From Deltaproteobacteria bacterium (GTDB lineage: Bacteria > Myxococcota_A > UBA796 > SXON01), in the NCBI GenBank assembly GCA_947445035.1, contig CANFCK010000008.1, positions 124,001 to 188,000 of the forward strand: DNA of 64,000 bases, written 5' to 3'. How positions within the stretch are numbered: the stretch's first letter is position 1; every line of letters starts with the position of its first letter. The translations under genes were made by a program, and so were the position numbers. Below, one piece after another: positions 1 through 7,700 of the stretch. The notes under the pieces were generated by a model. The model worked only from the letters and a program-made list of their open reading frames with translations. It had not been told where the DNA came from and made no database searches.

Positions 1-435
1 GACTGTGACGGCTACATCAACGACCCGTACTGGGACAGCTACGAGCCGAATGACACGATGGCCACCCGCTACGACCTGGGCAGCGTCGACGGCGGCGGGC
101 TGTGGTCAGGCGACTCGGTCGAGCTGTCTGGCATGACGTTCTCCTACGCCGGGGACGACGACTGGTTCTATTGGGAAGCGGACGACGAGCTGTGGGACAA
201 CGTCGATGTGCAGGTGGTGGCCTCGGGACTCAACGTCGCCGGCGACTACGTCATCGAGTTGTACGACGGCGGCGGGACCCTGTTGGCGAGTGACAGCGGC
301 GACGGCGCAATCACCGCGGCGTTCACGAGCGACCAGCTCGAAACGGGCGACGACGATTTCATGGTCCACATCTACGCGTCCACTTGGCCTACGAACTCCT
401 GCTCCACCACTTGGAAGCTCAAAATCAAGAGCTGA
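1..435 (+). CDS. Secreted Asp-rich (MopE/type 3 repeat-like) protein, C-terminal part
   Basis: Only the last 144 codons are in the window; the reading frame is open from base 1 and ends with TGA at 433-435. The visible part opens with an Asp-Cys-Asp-Gly motif, as at the end of MopE or thrombospondin type 3 calcium-binding repeats. About 125 residues follow, rich in Asp, Gly, Trp and Tyr, with the look of a beta-sandwich such as the pre-peptidase C-terminal (PPC) fold: a YEPNDT-like entry motif, then 'DDDWFYW', then a late strand ending in Lys-Ile-Lys-Ser. Such domains usually sit at the end of exported proteins. The role is unknown. The 3' end overlaps the convergent pgsA by 11 bases. Confidence 0.75.
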   Translation, partial: DCDGYINDPYWDSYEPNDTMATRYDLGSVDGGGLWSGDSVELSGMTFSYAGDDDWFYWEADDELWDNVDVQVVASGLNVAGDYVIELYDGGGTLLASDSGDGAITAAFTSDQLETGDDDFMVHIYASTWPTNSCSTTWKLKIKS

Positions 436-1036
436 GTTTGCGATCTCGTAGGTGAGCGTAGAAGCCCCAGCCGTATTGCGCGGCGCTGAGCACGCTGAGC
501 ACCATCGACTGCCACAACAGAACGATGCCGACGGTGTGGGCGTCGATGGTGATCGGGATGAAGGGGACCAGCTCGTGGCTGCTGTAGTGAAACAGCAGAA
601 AACCCAGCGCGGTAGATTGGTACGCTGTCTTGAATTTGCCAAGACTACCGGCCGAGATCACCAAGCCTTCGGACAACGCAATTTGACGGAGCGCGCCGAT
701 GATCAATTCGCGGGCCTCCAATACGATCACAATCCACGCGGGGACCCATCCCAGGGGGATCATCATCACCAGCGTGGCCAACATCATCAGCTTGTCGGCG
801 ATGGGGTCCAAGAACGCGCCGGCAACGCTCTGAATGTCCCACTTTCGGGCCAGCCACCCGTCCACGACGTCGCCGATCATGGTGGTGACGAAGATGAGCA
901 TCGTGATGGCGGCGAGCGCGGGCGACGGTTTTTCCCACAACAACCACACCATCAGCGGAACGGCGGCGACGCGGCCCAGCGTCACCAGCATGGGCAGGTT
1001 GGTGTAGCCGGGGCGTCGATACCAGGGAACGTTCAC
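425..1036 (-). CDS. pgsA: CDP-diacylglycerol--glycerol-3-phosphate 3-phosphatidyltransferase
   Basis: Integral membrane enzyme of 203 residues that makes phosphatidylglycerophosphate from CDP-diacylglycerol and glycerol 3-phosphate, the first committed step to phosphatidylglycerol. The CDP-alcohol phosphatidyltransferase signature is complete at about residues 56-78: D-x2-D-G-x2-A-R-x8-G-x3-D-x3-D, starting in 'GDVVDGWLARKW'. Several hydrophobic segments surround it, and the length is normal for PgsA. The family also includes phosphatidylserine and cardiolipin synthases; the short size and the N-terminal 'TNLPMLVTLGRVAAVP' pattern favour PgsA. It lies 11 bases downstream of the transglycosylase gene on the same strand and is probably co-transcribed with it. 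Confidence 0.88.
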   Translation of the reverse strand: MNVPWYRRPGYTNLPMLVTLGRVAAVPLMVWLLWEKPSPALAAITMLIFVTTMIGDVVDGWLARKWDIQSVAGAFLDPIADKLMMLATLVMMIPLGWVPAWIVIVLEARELIIGALRQIALSEGLVISAGSLGKFKTAYQSTALGFLLFHYSSHELVPFIPITIDAHTVGIVLLWQSMVLSVLSAAQYGWGFYAHLRDRKLSS

Positions 1037-1047
1037 AGGGCGCGAGC

Positions 1048-1638
1048 CTACCGCGTCACTTTGCGGTTGTCTCGGAAGTGGGCGTACAGCCCCATCACCC
1101 GGGCGACGTAGGTGCGTGTTTCGTCGAAAGGGGGGATGCCACCGAACTTCTCCACGTTGCGGGGCCCGGCGTTGTAGGCCGCCAGTGCGTGTTCGTAACT
1201 GCCGAAGCGCGACACCTGCTTGGCGAGGTACGCGGCGCCGCCGGCGATGGAGTCCCGAGGGTCGAAGAGGTCTTTGACCCCCAGGGTCTTGCCCGTAGAC
1301 GGCATGATCTGCATCAGGCCTTTGGCGCCGGCTCGCGAGACCGCGCCCGGATTCATTCGACTCTCGGCCACGGCCACCGCCTTGAGCAGCTCTGCCGGGA
1401 GACCCTCCGCCGTGGCCGACTCCAAGAACCAGGCGTCGAACGCGTCTAGATTACTGATGCGGTCCAGGCGGGGCATCGCCACACCATTGGGCAGGTAGCT
1501 TCCCGGCACCACCTCGGTCCACCACTTCTCAAAGCCGTCGTGATCGGGCGAGTCGGTGAGCACGACGGTGCCATCCGGCGCCGTGTAGGTGTAGAAGTCG
1601 CGCGCCGGGGCGGACGCGCAGAGGGCAAGGAGGAGCAT
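1048..1638 (-). CDS. Lytic transglycosylase (SLT domain), secreted
   Basis: Predicted 196-residue murein lytic transglycosylase. The ATG at 1638 gives a short signal-like N-terminus (MLLLALCASAPA); the frame stays open further upstream, but that part would run through the divergent flavin gene and looks non-coding. The first half holds a short 'YTYTAPDGTVVLTDSP' segment of the DUF4124 type, often found before SLT domains. The SLT domain follows with the catalytic Glu in 'AVAVAESRMNPGAVS', then 'GAKGLMQIMPSTG' and 'ALAAYNAGPRNVEKFGGIPP', which are the family signatures. It cleaves peptidoglycan glycan strands to 1,6-anhydro products in the cell wall. It precedes pgsA by 11 bases. Confidence 0.88.
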   Translation of the reverse strand: MLLLALCASAPARDFYTYTAPDGTVVLTDSPDHDGFEKWWTEVVPGSYLPNGVAMPRLDRISNLDAFDAWFLESATAEGLPAELLKAVAVAESRMNPGAVSRAGAKGLMQIMPSTGKTLGVKDLFDPRDSIAGGAAYLAKQVSRFGSYEHALAAYNAGPRNVEKFGGIPPFDETRTYVARVMGLYAHFRDNRKVTR

Positions 1639-1660
1639 CACCGGGCCGCAGTCTACCAGA

Positions 1661-1666
1661 TAGGGT
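1661..1666 (+). promoter_or_regulatory. Putative -10 element TAGGGT of a leaderless promoter
   Basis: TAGGGT lies 5 bases before the ATG of the PaiB-like gene, so close that the transcript could begin at or next to the start codon. No ribosome binding site is visible. The same TANNNT plus short gap recurs at several other starts in this window. Confidence 0.35.
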
Positions 1667-1671
1667 AGCCA

Positions 1672-2250
1672 ATGTACTGTCCGCCCTACACCCGCGCCGA
1701 CGATCCGGCGGTCGCCCACGAGATCATCGACGGGCACCCCTTTGCGACGCTCATCTCGGTCGGTCCCGACGGTGATCCTCTCGCCAGTCATATCCCCATT
1801 CTCCGCCAAGAAGAAGCGCTTCTTTTTCACGTCGCCCGTGCTAATCCGCATGCGACGTTGGCCGGCGGTCGCGCGCTGGCGATCTTCCATGGACCCGACG
1901 CCTACGTCTCGCCCACCTGGTACGGGAAGCCCGCCGAGAACGTCCCCACCTGGAACTACGTTGCAGTGCACGTTTTGGGGGTGGTGGAGGCGTTGTCGGA
2001 TGAAGAGTCGGCCGCGGCCCTGGACCTCCTGGTGGAGCGCTTCGAGGCCAGCTGGTCGGTCAACGTTGGGGTGCGGGCTCGGCTGGTGGGCGCCATCGCC
2101 GGTTTTCGCCTGAAGCCCGACCGAATCGAGGCCAAGTTGAAGCTGTCCCAGAATCGTGATGAGCTCGACGTGGTGCGGGTCGCGGAGGTGCTTCGTCGGA
2201 ACGAGCCGGTGTTGGCTACTTGGATGAGGAGGGTTTTGCAGCGAGGGTGA
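1672..2250 (+). CDS. PaiB-like FMN-binding protein
   Basis: 192-residue protein of the PaiB family, a split-barrel flavin reductase-like fold annotated as an FMN-binding negative transcriptional regulator. Seen directly: an N-terminal 'MYCPPYTRADDPAVAHEII' stretch, 'ATLISVGPDGDPLASHIP', and the diagnostic 'YVSPTWY' and 'VPTWNY' motifs near residues 82-100. The C-terminal 'GFRLKPDRIEAKLKLSQNR' is typical of the family. Length is normal for it. In Bacillus PaiB is linked to sporulation and protease control; whether this copy regulates transcription or is an enzyme cannot be told. The last four bases overlap the likely GTG start of recQ, so translation of the two may be coupled. Confidence 0.85.
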   Translation: MYCPPYTRADDPAVAHEIIDGHPFATLISVGPDGDPLASHIPILRQEEALLFHVARANPHATLAGGRALAIFHGPDAYVSPTWYGKPAENVPTWNYVAVHVLGVVEALSDEESAAALDLLVERFEASWSVNVGVRARLVGAIAGFRLKPDRIEAKLKLSQNRDELDVVRVAEVLRRNEPVLATWMRRVLQRG

Positions 2251-4577
2251 TTACCTCTTCCCCCGTGACCGCCCCCCCGGACCTCGACGCGCTGGTGCGG
2301 GCCCGTTTCGGCCACCCCGAGTTCCGTCCGGGTCAGAAGGAGATCGTAGAGTGGATCGCGATCGGGGGCGATGCGCTGGTGGTGATGCCGACGGGCGCCG
2401 GCAAGTCGTTGTGCTACCAGGCTCCGGCGTTGGCGCGCGGCGGGGTGTGCGTGGTGGTGTCGCCGCTCATCGCGCTGATGAAAGACCAGGTGGATGGCCT
2501 GTTGGCGCGGGGCGTGCGCGCCACGCTCATCAACTCCACGATCGACGCATCCGAACGCCGCGCCCGGATGGCGGCGGTGCGCAGCGGGGAGATCGAGCTG
2601 GTCTACGTAGCGCCCGAGCGTTTCACGCCACGGTTCATCGACGAGCTCGCGGCGTGCAACATCCAGCTCTTCGCCATCGACGAGGCGCACTGTCTGAGTC
2701 AGTGGGGCCACGATTTCCGCCCGGACTACCTGCGGTTGGGCGAGGTGCGCAAAGCGATGGGCTGCCCGCGGACCGTGGCGCTCACGGCGACGGCGACGCC
2801 CGAAGTGCAAAACGACATCCTCAAGGTGCTCGACCTCGCCGACGCGCGCCGCTTCGTGCGGGGGTTTGACCGCCCGAACTTGCGCATCGACCTGATCGAC
2901 GCCCGTTCCCCAAAGGAAAAAGATACCCTCGTCGTCGCCCTGGCCAGTCCGGGCCCGTCGCTGGTGTATTGTGCCACACGCAAGAACGTAGAGCGTGCGT
3001 GCGCAGCGATCCCCGGGTCGCAGATGTACCACGCAGGATTGGAAACCAACGAACGGCAGGCGGTGCAGGACCGCTTCATCCGCGGAAAGGCGCCAATCGT
3101 GGTGGCGACCAATGCCTTTGGCATGGGCATCGATAAATCCGATGTCCGCACCGTTGTTCACTACGACATGCCCGGCTCGATCGAAGCCTGGTATCAGGAG
3201 ATCGGTCGCGCCGGTCGCGACGGAAAGCCGGCTCGTGTCACCCTGATCTTTCGGGAGGAGGATCGGCGCATCCACGAATTCTTCATCCACGGCAGCCATC
3301 CACCCGCGGCCTGGGTCCATACCGTATGGCAACAACTCAATATCCGCTCTGACACCGGCGCTGGGCCAAGCCGGGGTCCGGTCCACGTGCCCCTGCTACA
3401 GTTGCAGTCGCATCTGCCCGACGGTTCCGACGAGCGCGCCGCGCAGAGCTGTTTGTACGTGCTCCAGCGCGAAGGGATGATCCGCCGGTTGGGGACCACG
3501 GACCGCCCGGGGGTGGCCAGGTTGCTGACTTCCACCAGTGAGGGCGGCACTCGAGGGGTGGTGTACGGATGGTTGAAGGCGCAGAAGGACGCCCCGATGG
3601 GGGTGTCGATTTTCATCGATCGCCTCGCCGACACGCTGGGATTGGACCCCGCCGAGGTCGTGGCCGGGCTCACGACGTTGCGGGCGCGCGGCGTGATTGC
3701 GTGGGAGGAGCCGACGCGGGCTGACGGCTTGGAGCTCTTGCGGCCGGGAGAACCGTTGGTCCTCACGGAAGACACCGTCCGGGCCCGACGGGCCCGTGAG
3801 CTCAAAAAGCTGCAGGCGATTGTCGATTTCTCTCGGGCCGCTTGCCGTCGTCGCTACATCCTGGAGTATTTCGGCGAGGTCGTCCCCTACGAGCGCTGTG
3901 GGAATTGCGACGCCTGTCGCAGTGGCAAACGTTCGGGAAACGCGCCCCGCCCGCTCCGCCCCGACGAGGAGATCATCGTCCGCAAGGTGCTGGCCTGCGT
4001 CGCGCGCATGAAGGAGGGCTACACGAGCACGATGGTGGCCAAGGTGCTCACTGGGCAGCGCGACGGCGCTTTGTCGGGCTTGGGACTCGATCGGTTGTCG
4101 ACCTTCGGCATCTTGGCCTCGCTCGGACAGCGGGAGGCCGAGTCGGTGATCGCCGAGCTTCTCCGGAGCGGGGCGCTGTCGCGAAAGGAAGTCACACGTA
4201 ATATAAACGATCGCGACATGAAGTACGCGGTCCTCGAAGTGAGCGCGATCGGCAAGGCGGTCATGACCCAGGCGGCACCCGACTTCCGGATGTGTTTTCC
4301 CCTTGCGGAGGCGGAGCTTGCGGAGCCGCTCGTCACCTCGCCACCGCCGGGCGCTGCTGACCTCCTCGCTCACCTCAAGGACGTGCGGGGGCGGGTCGCC
4401 CGCGCATGCGATGTCCCGGCGTACGTTGTCGCGAGCGATCGCGCGCTCGGCGCCATAGCGGCGTCGCGACCGGTCTCGCGTGGCGCGATGTTGGCCGTCC
4501 ACGGCATGGGGCCGGAGCGGTTTCGCAAGTACGGGGAGCCGTTGCTCCAGGCAGTACGCTCGTGGTGCGGGAGCTAG
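2247..4577 (+). CDS. recQ: ATP-dependent DNA helicase RecQ
   Basis: 3'-to-5' superfamily 2 helicase for recombination and fork repair, about 776 residues. Order of domains: zero motif 'FRPGQKEIVEWI'; Walker A 'MPTGAGKSLCYQ' near residue 50; 'FAIDEAHCLSQWGHDFRPDY' (DEAH box and aromatic-rich loop) near 143-160; helicase C domain with 'ATNAFGMGIDKSDVR' and 'QEIGRAGRDG'; an RQC zinc site with Cys in 'ACRRRYILEYFG', 'ERCGNC' and 'DAC'; and a C-terminal HRDC domain. I chose the GTG at 2247 because it overlaps the preceding stop codon (GTGA) and has AGGAGG at 2227-2232, though 14 bases is a long spacing. A TTG at 2220 and a GTG at 2265 are alternatives. Confidence 0.93.
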   Translation: MITSSPVTAPPDLDALVRARFGHPEFRPGQKEIVEWIAIGGDALVVMPTGAGKSLCYQAPALARGGVCVVVSPLIALMKDQVDGLLARGVRATLINSTIDASERRARMAAVRSGEIELVYVAPERFTPRFIDELAACNIQLFAIDEAHCLSQWGHDFRPDYLRLGEVRKAMGCPRTVALTATATPEVQNDILKVLDLADARRFVRGFDRPNLRIDLIDARSPKEKDTLVVALASPGPSLVYCATRKNVERACAAIPGSQMYHAGLETNERQAVQDRFIRGKAPIVVATNAFGMGIDKSDVRTVVHYDMPGSIEAWYQEIGRAGRDGKPARVTLIFREEDRRIHEFFIHGSHPPAAWVHTVWQQLNIRSDTGAGPSRGPVHVPLLQLQSHLPDGSDERAAQSCLYVLQREGMIRRLGTTDRPGVARLLTSTSEGGTRGVVYGWLKAQKDAPMGVSIFIDRLADTLGLDPAEVVAGLTTLRARGVIAWEEPTRADGLELLRPGEPLVLTEDTVRARRARELKKLQAIVDFSRAACRRRYILEYFGEVVPYERCGNCDACRSGKRSGNAPRPLRPDEEIIVRKVLACVARMKEGYTSTMVAKVLTGQRDGALSGLGLDRLSTFGILASLGQREAESVIAELLRSGALSRKEVTRNINDRDMKYAVLEVSAIGKAVMTQAAPDFRMCFPLAEAELAEPLVTSPPPGAADLLAHLKDVRGRVARACDVPAYVVASDRALGAIAASRPVSRGAMLAVHGMGPERFRKYGEPLLQAVRSWCGS

Positions 4578-4603
4578 GCGAGTTACCCTCCCTGCCTCCA
4601 CCG

Positions 4604-7600
4604 ATGACCCGCGTTCGCAAATTCAACGGCGGCCCCGAGGCCGGTGACATCGTGGCGCGCTGGCGGCTGTTGGAGCCGTTGGGCGCCGGCGGAATGGCCA
4701 CCGTCTGGCGTGCCGAGGCCGTCGATGGCGGGGCCATCGTGGCGCTCAAGGTGCTGCACCAGACCCGGATCACCACCGAGGAAACCCGCCGGATGCGTCG
4801 GGAGTTTCTGACGTTGCAGAGGCTGACTCACCCCCACATCGTCGGCGTCGTCGATGCGGGGCAACAGGACGGCTTCCCGTGGATCGCGCTGTCCTACGTC
4901 CGCGGGGTGGACCTGGGCCGCCTCCTCGATCAGTGGGGGGTTGCCGAGCCACTCGACCGGTTCGCCAACGTCGAGCGAATCACCCGGCAGCTCTGCAGCG
5001 CCCTGGGGTACGTCCACGAGCACGGCATCGTCCACCGCGATCTGAAACCGGCCAACGTGATCATCGATGAGAGCGGTGGCGCCTGGCTGACCGACTTCGG
5101 CGTGGTCAAGGACGTCGAGTCGTTCCAGACCAACTTGACGGTGGCGGGGCGGCTCGTCGGCACGGTCGCGTTCATGGCGCCCGAGCAGATCACCGGCGAC
5201 CCCGTGGATCACCGGGCCGACCTCTACGGGCTTGGCGCCCTGCTCTACGCGATGCTCACCGGGCGTCGGCCGGTGGTGGCGGACACCATCGCCGGGTACC
5301 TCGCCCGGCAGCTGGCGGAGATGCCGAAGTCCCCGATCGAGCTGGATCCGCGCGTGCCGCCGCGGCTGGATCGGCTGTGCATGCGCCTTTTGCAGAAGGA
5401 CCCCCGGCACCGGTTCGCCTCCGCCGCCGAGGCCCTCGCGGCCCTCGACGCGCCCGAGGGCACGGTCGAGCTGCCGATGCACGGCCGGGACGAGGTGCTT
5501 GGGCGCTTCAACGAGCGCCTGGCCACGCTCGCGGCCGGGGTGGGCGGGGCGGTCGCCATCATCGGTCCGTCGGGAAGCGGCCGCACGCGGCTGTTGCGAG
5601 AAGTGGGTGTCCGTGCTGCTGCCCTGGGGCTTTCGGTGAGCCCGCCCGGCCCGGCCGAGGCCGCACAAGTGCTGCTGGTGGACGACGCGGACGCGCTCTC
5701 CCTCGCCGAACAGGGTCGGCTTGGCGATCGGATGGCGACCGCCCTGACCGAAGCGCCAGCGCTGTTGGTTTTGGCGGTTCCTGGCCCGATGGCCACGACC
5801 CTTCAGGAGCTCACCGACAGCGTCCCGGTCGAGGAGATCGAGCTGACGCCGCTGGATCGGGAGGGCGTCCGCACGCTTTTGCGGGACCGGGGTGTCAGCG
5901 GCGGTTTGGGCGCAGCCCTCGCGCGGCGCTTGCACGTTGAGCTGGGCGGCTGGCCGGGGAATGTGGTGGATCAACTCGACACCCTGGTCACCGAGGGGTG
6001 GCTGAGCCGGGCCCCGGACGGCAGCGTGCGGGCGGTGCGCTCCGTGGACCAACTGCGGCTGGAGCCGCTTCCGCTGCCCGCTGGCGAACGCGAGCGTGCC
6101 TCCGCGATCCGGTTGCGCTTCACCCCCGCGACTTGCCGGCTCCTCGACGCCGCCGCTGTCGTGGCGATGCCCGCGAGTCTGGCGGTGCTCGCGGCCGTCG
6201 CCAATACCGGAGATGGCTCGCGCGAGTTGGAGGCGCTGGTGAGCGCGGGCATCCTCCACGTCCAGACCGAGGGCCTCCAGGAGTTGGTCGACCTTCGGTC
6301 GCCCCGGTTCGGTCAGGCGATCCGCGAGTTGCTGCCCGAGGCCACTCGCCGCGCGTTGCACAGGGGCGCGGCGGCCGCGCTGCGTGAGCGGTACGGCCGC
6401 GCCGGCGGCGCTGTGGCCGAGCTCATCGCCCTCCACCTGGAGCGCGCGGGGGCGCCAACCGAGGCCCGCCCGCTCCTGGTCGCGGCCGCGCAGGCCGCCC
6501 TCCGCAGGCAGGAGGCGACCCAGGCCCGAACGCTTGCAGAGCGCGCCGTGGCGCTCGAGAGCGCCGGTCGTTTCGCGGACGCCGCGGAAGAGGCGCGGGT
6601 CGGGCGTCAAGCGCGCACCGTGATCGGCGACGCGTATCGCCACAGCGGGCGAGCCCGCCGGGCCCTGGATGCGTGGGCCGGCGCGCTGTCGCTCGGCGGC
6701 GCTTCCGAGGCCGAGCGGGCGCGCCTCCAGGTGAGCTGCGCGCTAGTCGGCGTCGACCTTGGTGATGTCGCGGCGTCGACGCCCGACCTCCTCGCGGGTC
6801 TGGCACGGTTGCCTCAAGGCGATGCGGCCTGGGTCGAAGCGGCGCACGCAGCCGGGGAACTTTCCCTCGGCGCGGGCGACCGCTCGGGGGCGGTTTCCCG
6901 CTGGCACGCCGTCGCGGCCTACGCTTCGGAGACGCGCCACGGTCTCGCCGGCATCCTCGCCGACCTCGGGCTGCTCCTGGTGCAGGCTCCGCCGGGCGCC
7001 CACGCCCTCGGCGGCTGGACCGCGCTTTTTGAACGAGCGCGGCGGCTTGGCCGTCCCGGACCGCTGGTTCTCGTGGGCGTGCAGCTAGGCCGCGTGGCGC
7101 TCGACGTCGGGGATCACGCCCGGGTGGCCAGCCTCGCGCAGGAGCTCTGCGAGCTGGGGGAGCGCCACGAATGGGCCAATGTCGCGGCGCTGGGGAGTGG
7201 ACTCACCGCGGCTGTGCTGGTGGTCGAGGGGGACTTCGATGGCGCCGCCCGCGCCGCAAAGGAGGCCTTGGCGCCCCTTTTTCTCGACGAGGTGCGGCAC
7301 GGCGCCGAAGTCGCCTTCGCCGTTCGTGCGCTCGCGCGCAGCGAGGACTCCGCGGAGGCCGCCGGTTGGCTGGCGGTGGGGGGGCTCCGGCCGGCGCCGC
7401 CCTTCGATGCGGAGGGGCTACGGCTGTCACTCTTGGGGCTCGTCACGATGCGCGGCCGGCCCGCGGACGCGCTCGCAGCGGCGCGAGCCGCGCTCGCACG
7501 CCCCTCGCCATCGGCGGCGGCTGGCGCGCGCGTTCGCATCGACGCGGCGCGGGTGCTTCAGCTGGTCGGCTGCCAACCGGAGGCGGAGGCCGCTCGGGCC

Positions 7601-7675
7601 GGACTTGCCACCTCGCTGGCGGCGTCCGGGTGGCACGGGCTGGCCAACGAAGCGGCCGACCCGCGGATCAGATAG
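4604..7675 (+). CDS. Ser/Thr protein kinase with ATPase-like and TPR domains (1 of 3)
   Basis: 1023-residue cytoplasmic protein with an N-terminal Hanks-type kinase: Gly loop 'LGAGGMATV' (26-34), catalytic Lys49 in 'VALKVL', 'HRDLKPANV' with Asp146, DFG at 164-166 and an APEQ activation-segment end. All catalytic residues are present, so it should be active. A STAND/AAA-like ATPase region follows around residues 305-560; its P-loop reads 'GPSGSGRTRLL' near 319-327, with Arg where Walker A normally has Lys. The rest is Ala/Leu/Arg-rich helical repeat of TPR type. No membrane segment is seen. The ATG at 4604 was chosen because it sits just before the kinase; a GTG at 4562 would overlap recQ. 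It resembles myxobacterial kinase-AAA-TPR signalling proteins. Targets are unknown. Confidence 0.88.
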   Translation: MTRVRKFNGGPEAGDIVARWRLLEPLGAGGMATVWRAEAVDGGAIVALKVLHQTRITTEETRRMRREFLTLQRLTHPHIVGVVDAGQQDGFPWIALSYVRGVDLGRLLDQWGVAEPLDRFANVERITRQLCSALGYVHEHGIVHRDLKPANVIIDESGGAWLTDFGVVKDVESFQTNLTVAGRLVGTVAFMAPEQITGDPVDHRADLYGLGALLYAMLTGRRPVVADTIAGYLARQLAEMPKSPIELDPRVPPRLDRLCMRLLQKDPRHRFASAAEALAALDAPEGTVELPMHGRDEVLGRFNERLATLAAGVGGAVAIIGPSGSGRTRLLREVGVRAAALGLSVSPPGPAEAAQVLLVDDADALSLAEQGRLGDRMATALTEAPALLVLAVPGPMATTLQELTDSVPVEEIELTPLDREGVRTLLRDRGVSGGLGAALARRLHVELGGWPGNVVDQLDTLVTEGWLSRAPDGSVRAVRSVDQLRLEPLPLPAGERERASAIRLRFTPATCRLLDAAAVVAMPASLAVLAAVANTGDGSRELEALVSAGILHVQTEGLQELVDLRSPRFGQAIRELLPEATRRALHRGAAAALRERYGRAGGAVAELIALHLERAGAPTEARPLLVAAAQAALRRQEATQARTLAERAVALESAGRFADAAEEARVGRQARTVIGDAYRHSGRARRALDAWAGALSLGGASEAERARLQVSCALVGVDLGDVAASTPDLLAGLARLPQGDAAWVEAAHAAGELSLGAGDRSGAVSRWHAVAAYASETRHGLAGILADLGLLLVQAPPGAHALGGWTALFERARRLGRPGPLVLVGVQLGRVALDVGDHARVASLAQELCELGERHEWANVAALGSGLTAAVLVVEGDFDGAARAAKEALAPLFLDEVRHGAEVAFAVRALARSEDSAEAAGWLAVGGLRPAPPFDAEGLRLSLLGLVTMRGRPADALAAARAALARPSPSAAAGARVRIDAARVLQLVGCQPEAEAARAGLATSLAASGWHGLANEAADPRIR

Positions 7676-7700
7676 GGCCTGTGGGGCGGAAGAGCGGGCC

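Noticed and set aside
1639-1971. Longer start for the lytic transglycosylase
   Set aside because: It would run antisense through the PaiB-like gene and remove the signal peptide from the N-terminus.
1956-3386. Minus-strand frame of 476 codons
   Set aside because: Antisense of recQ and the PaiB-like gene; no domain and His/Arg-rich composition.
7179-7700. N-terminal extension of the second kinase
   Set aside because: It overlaps the TPR end of the first kinase in another frame and is Arg-rich without domain character; the kinase fold begins after 7701.
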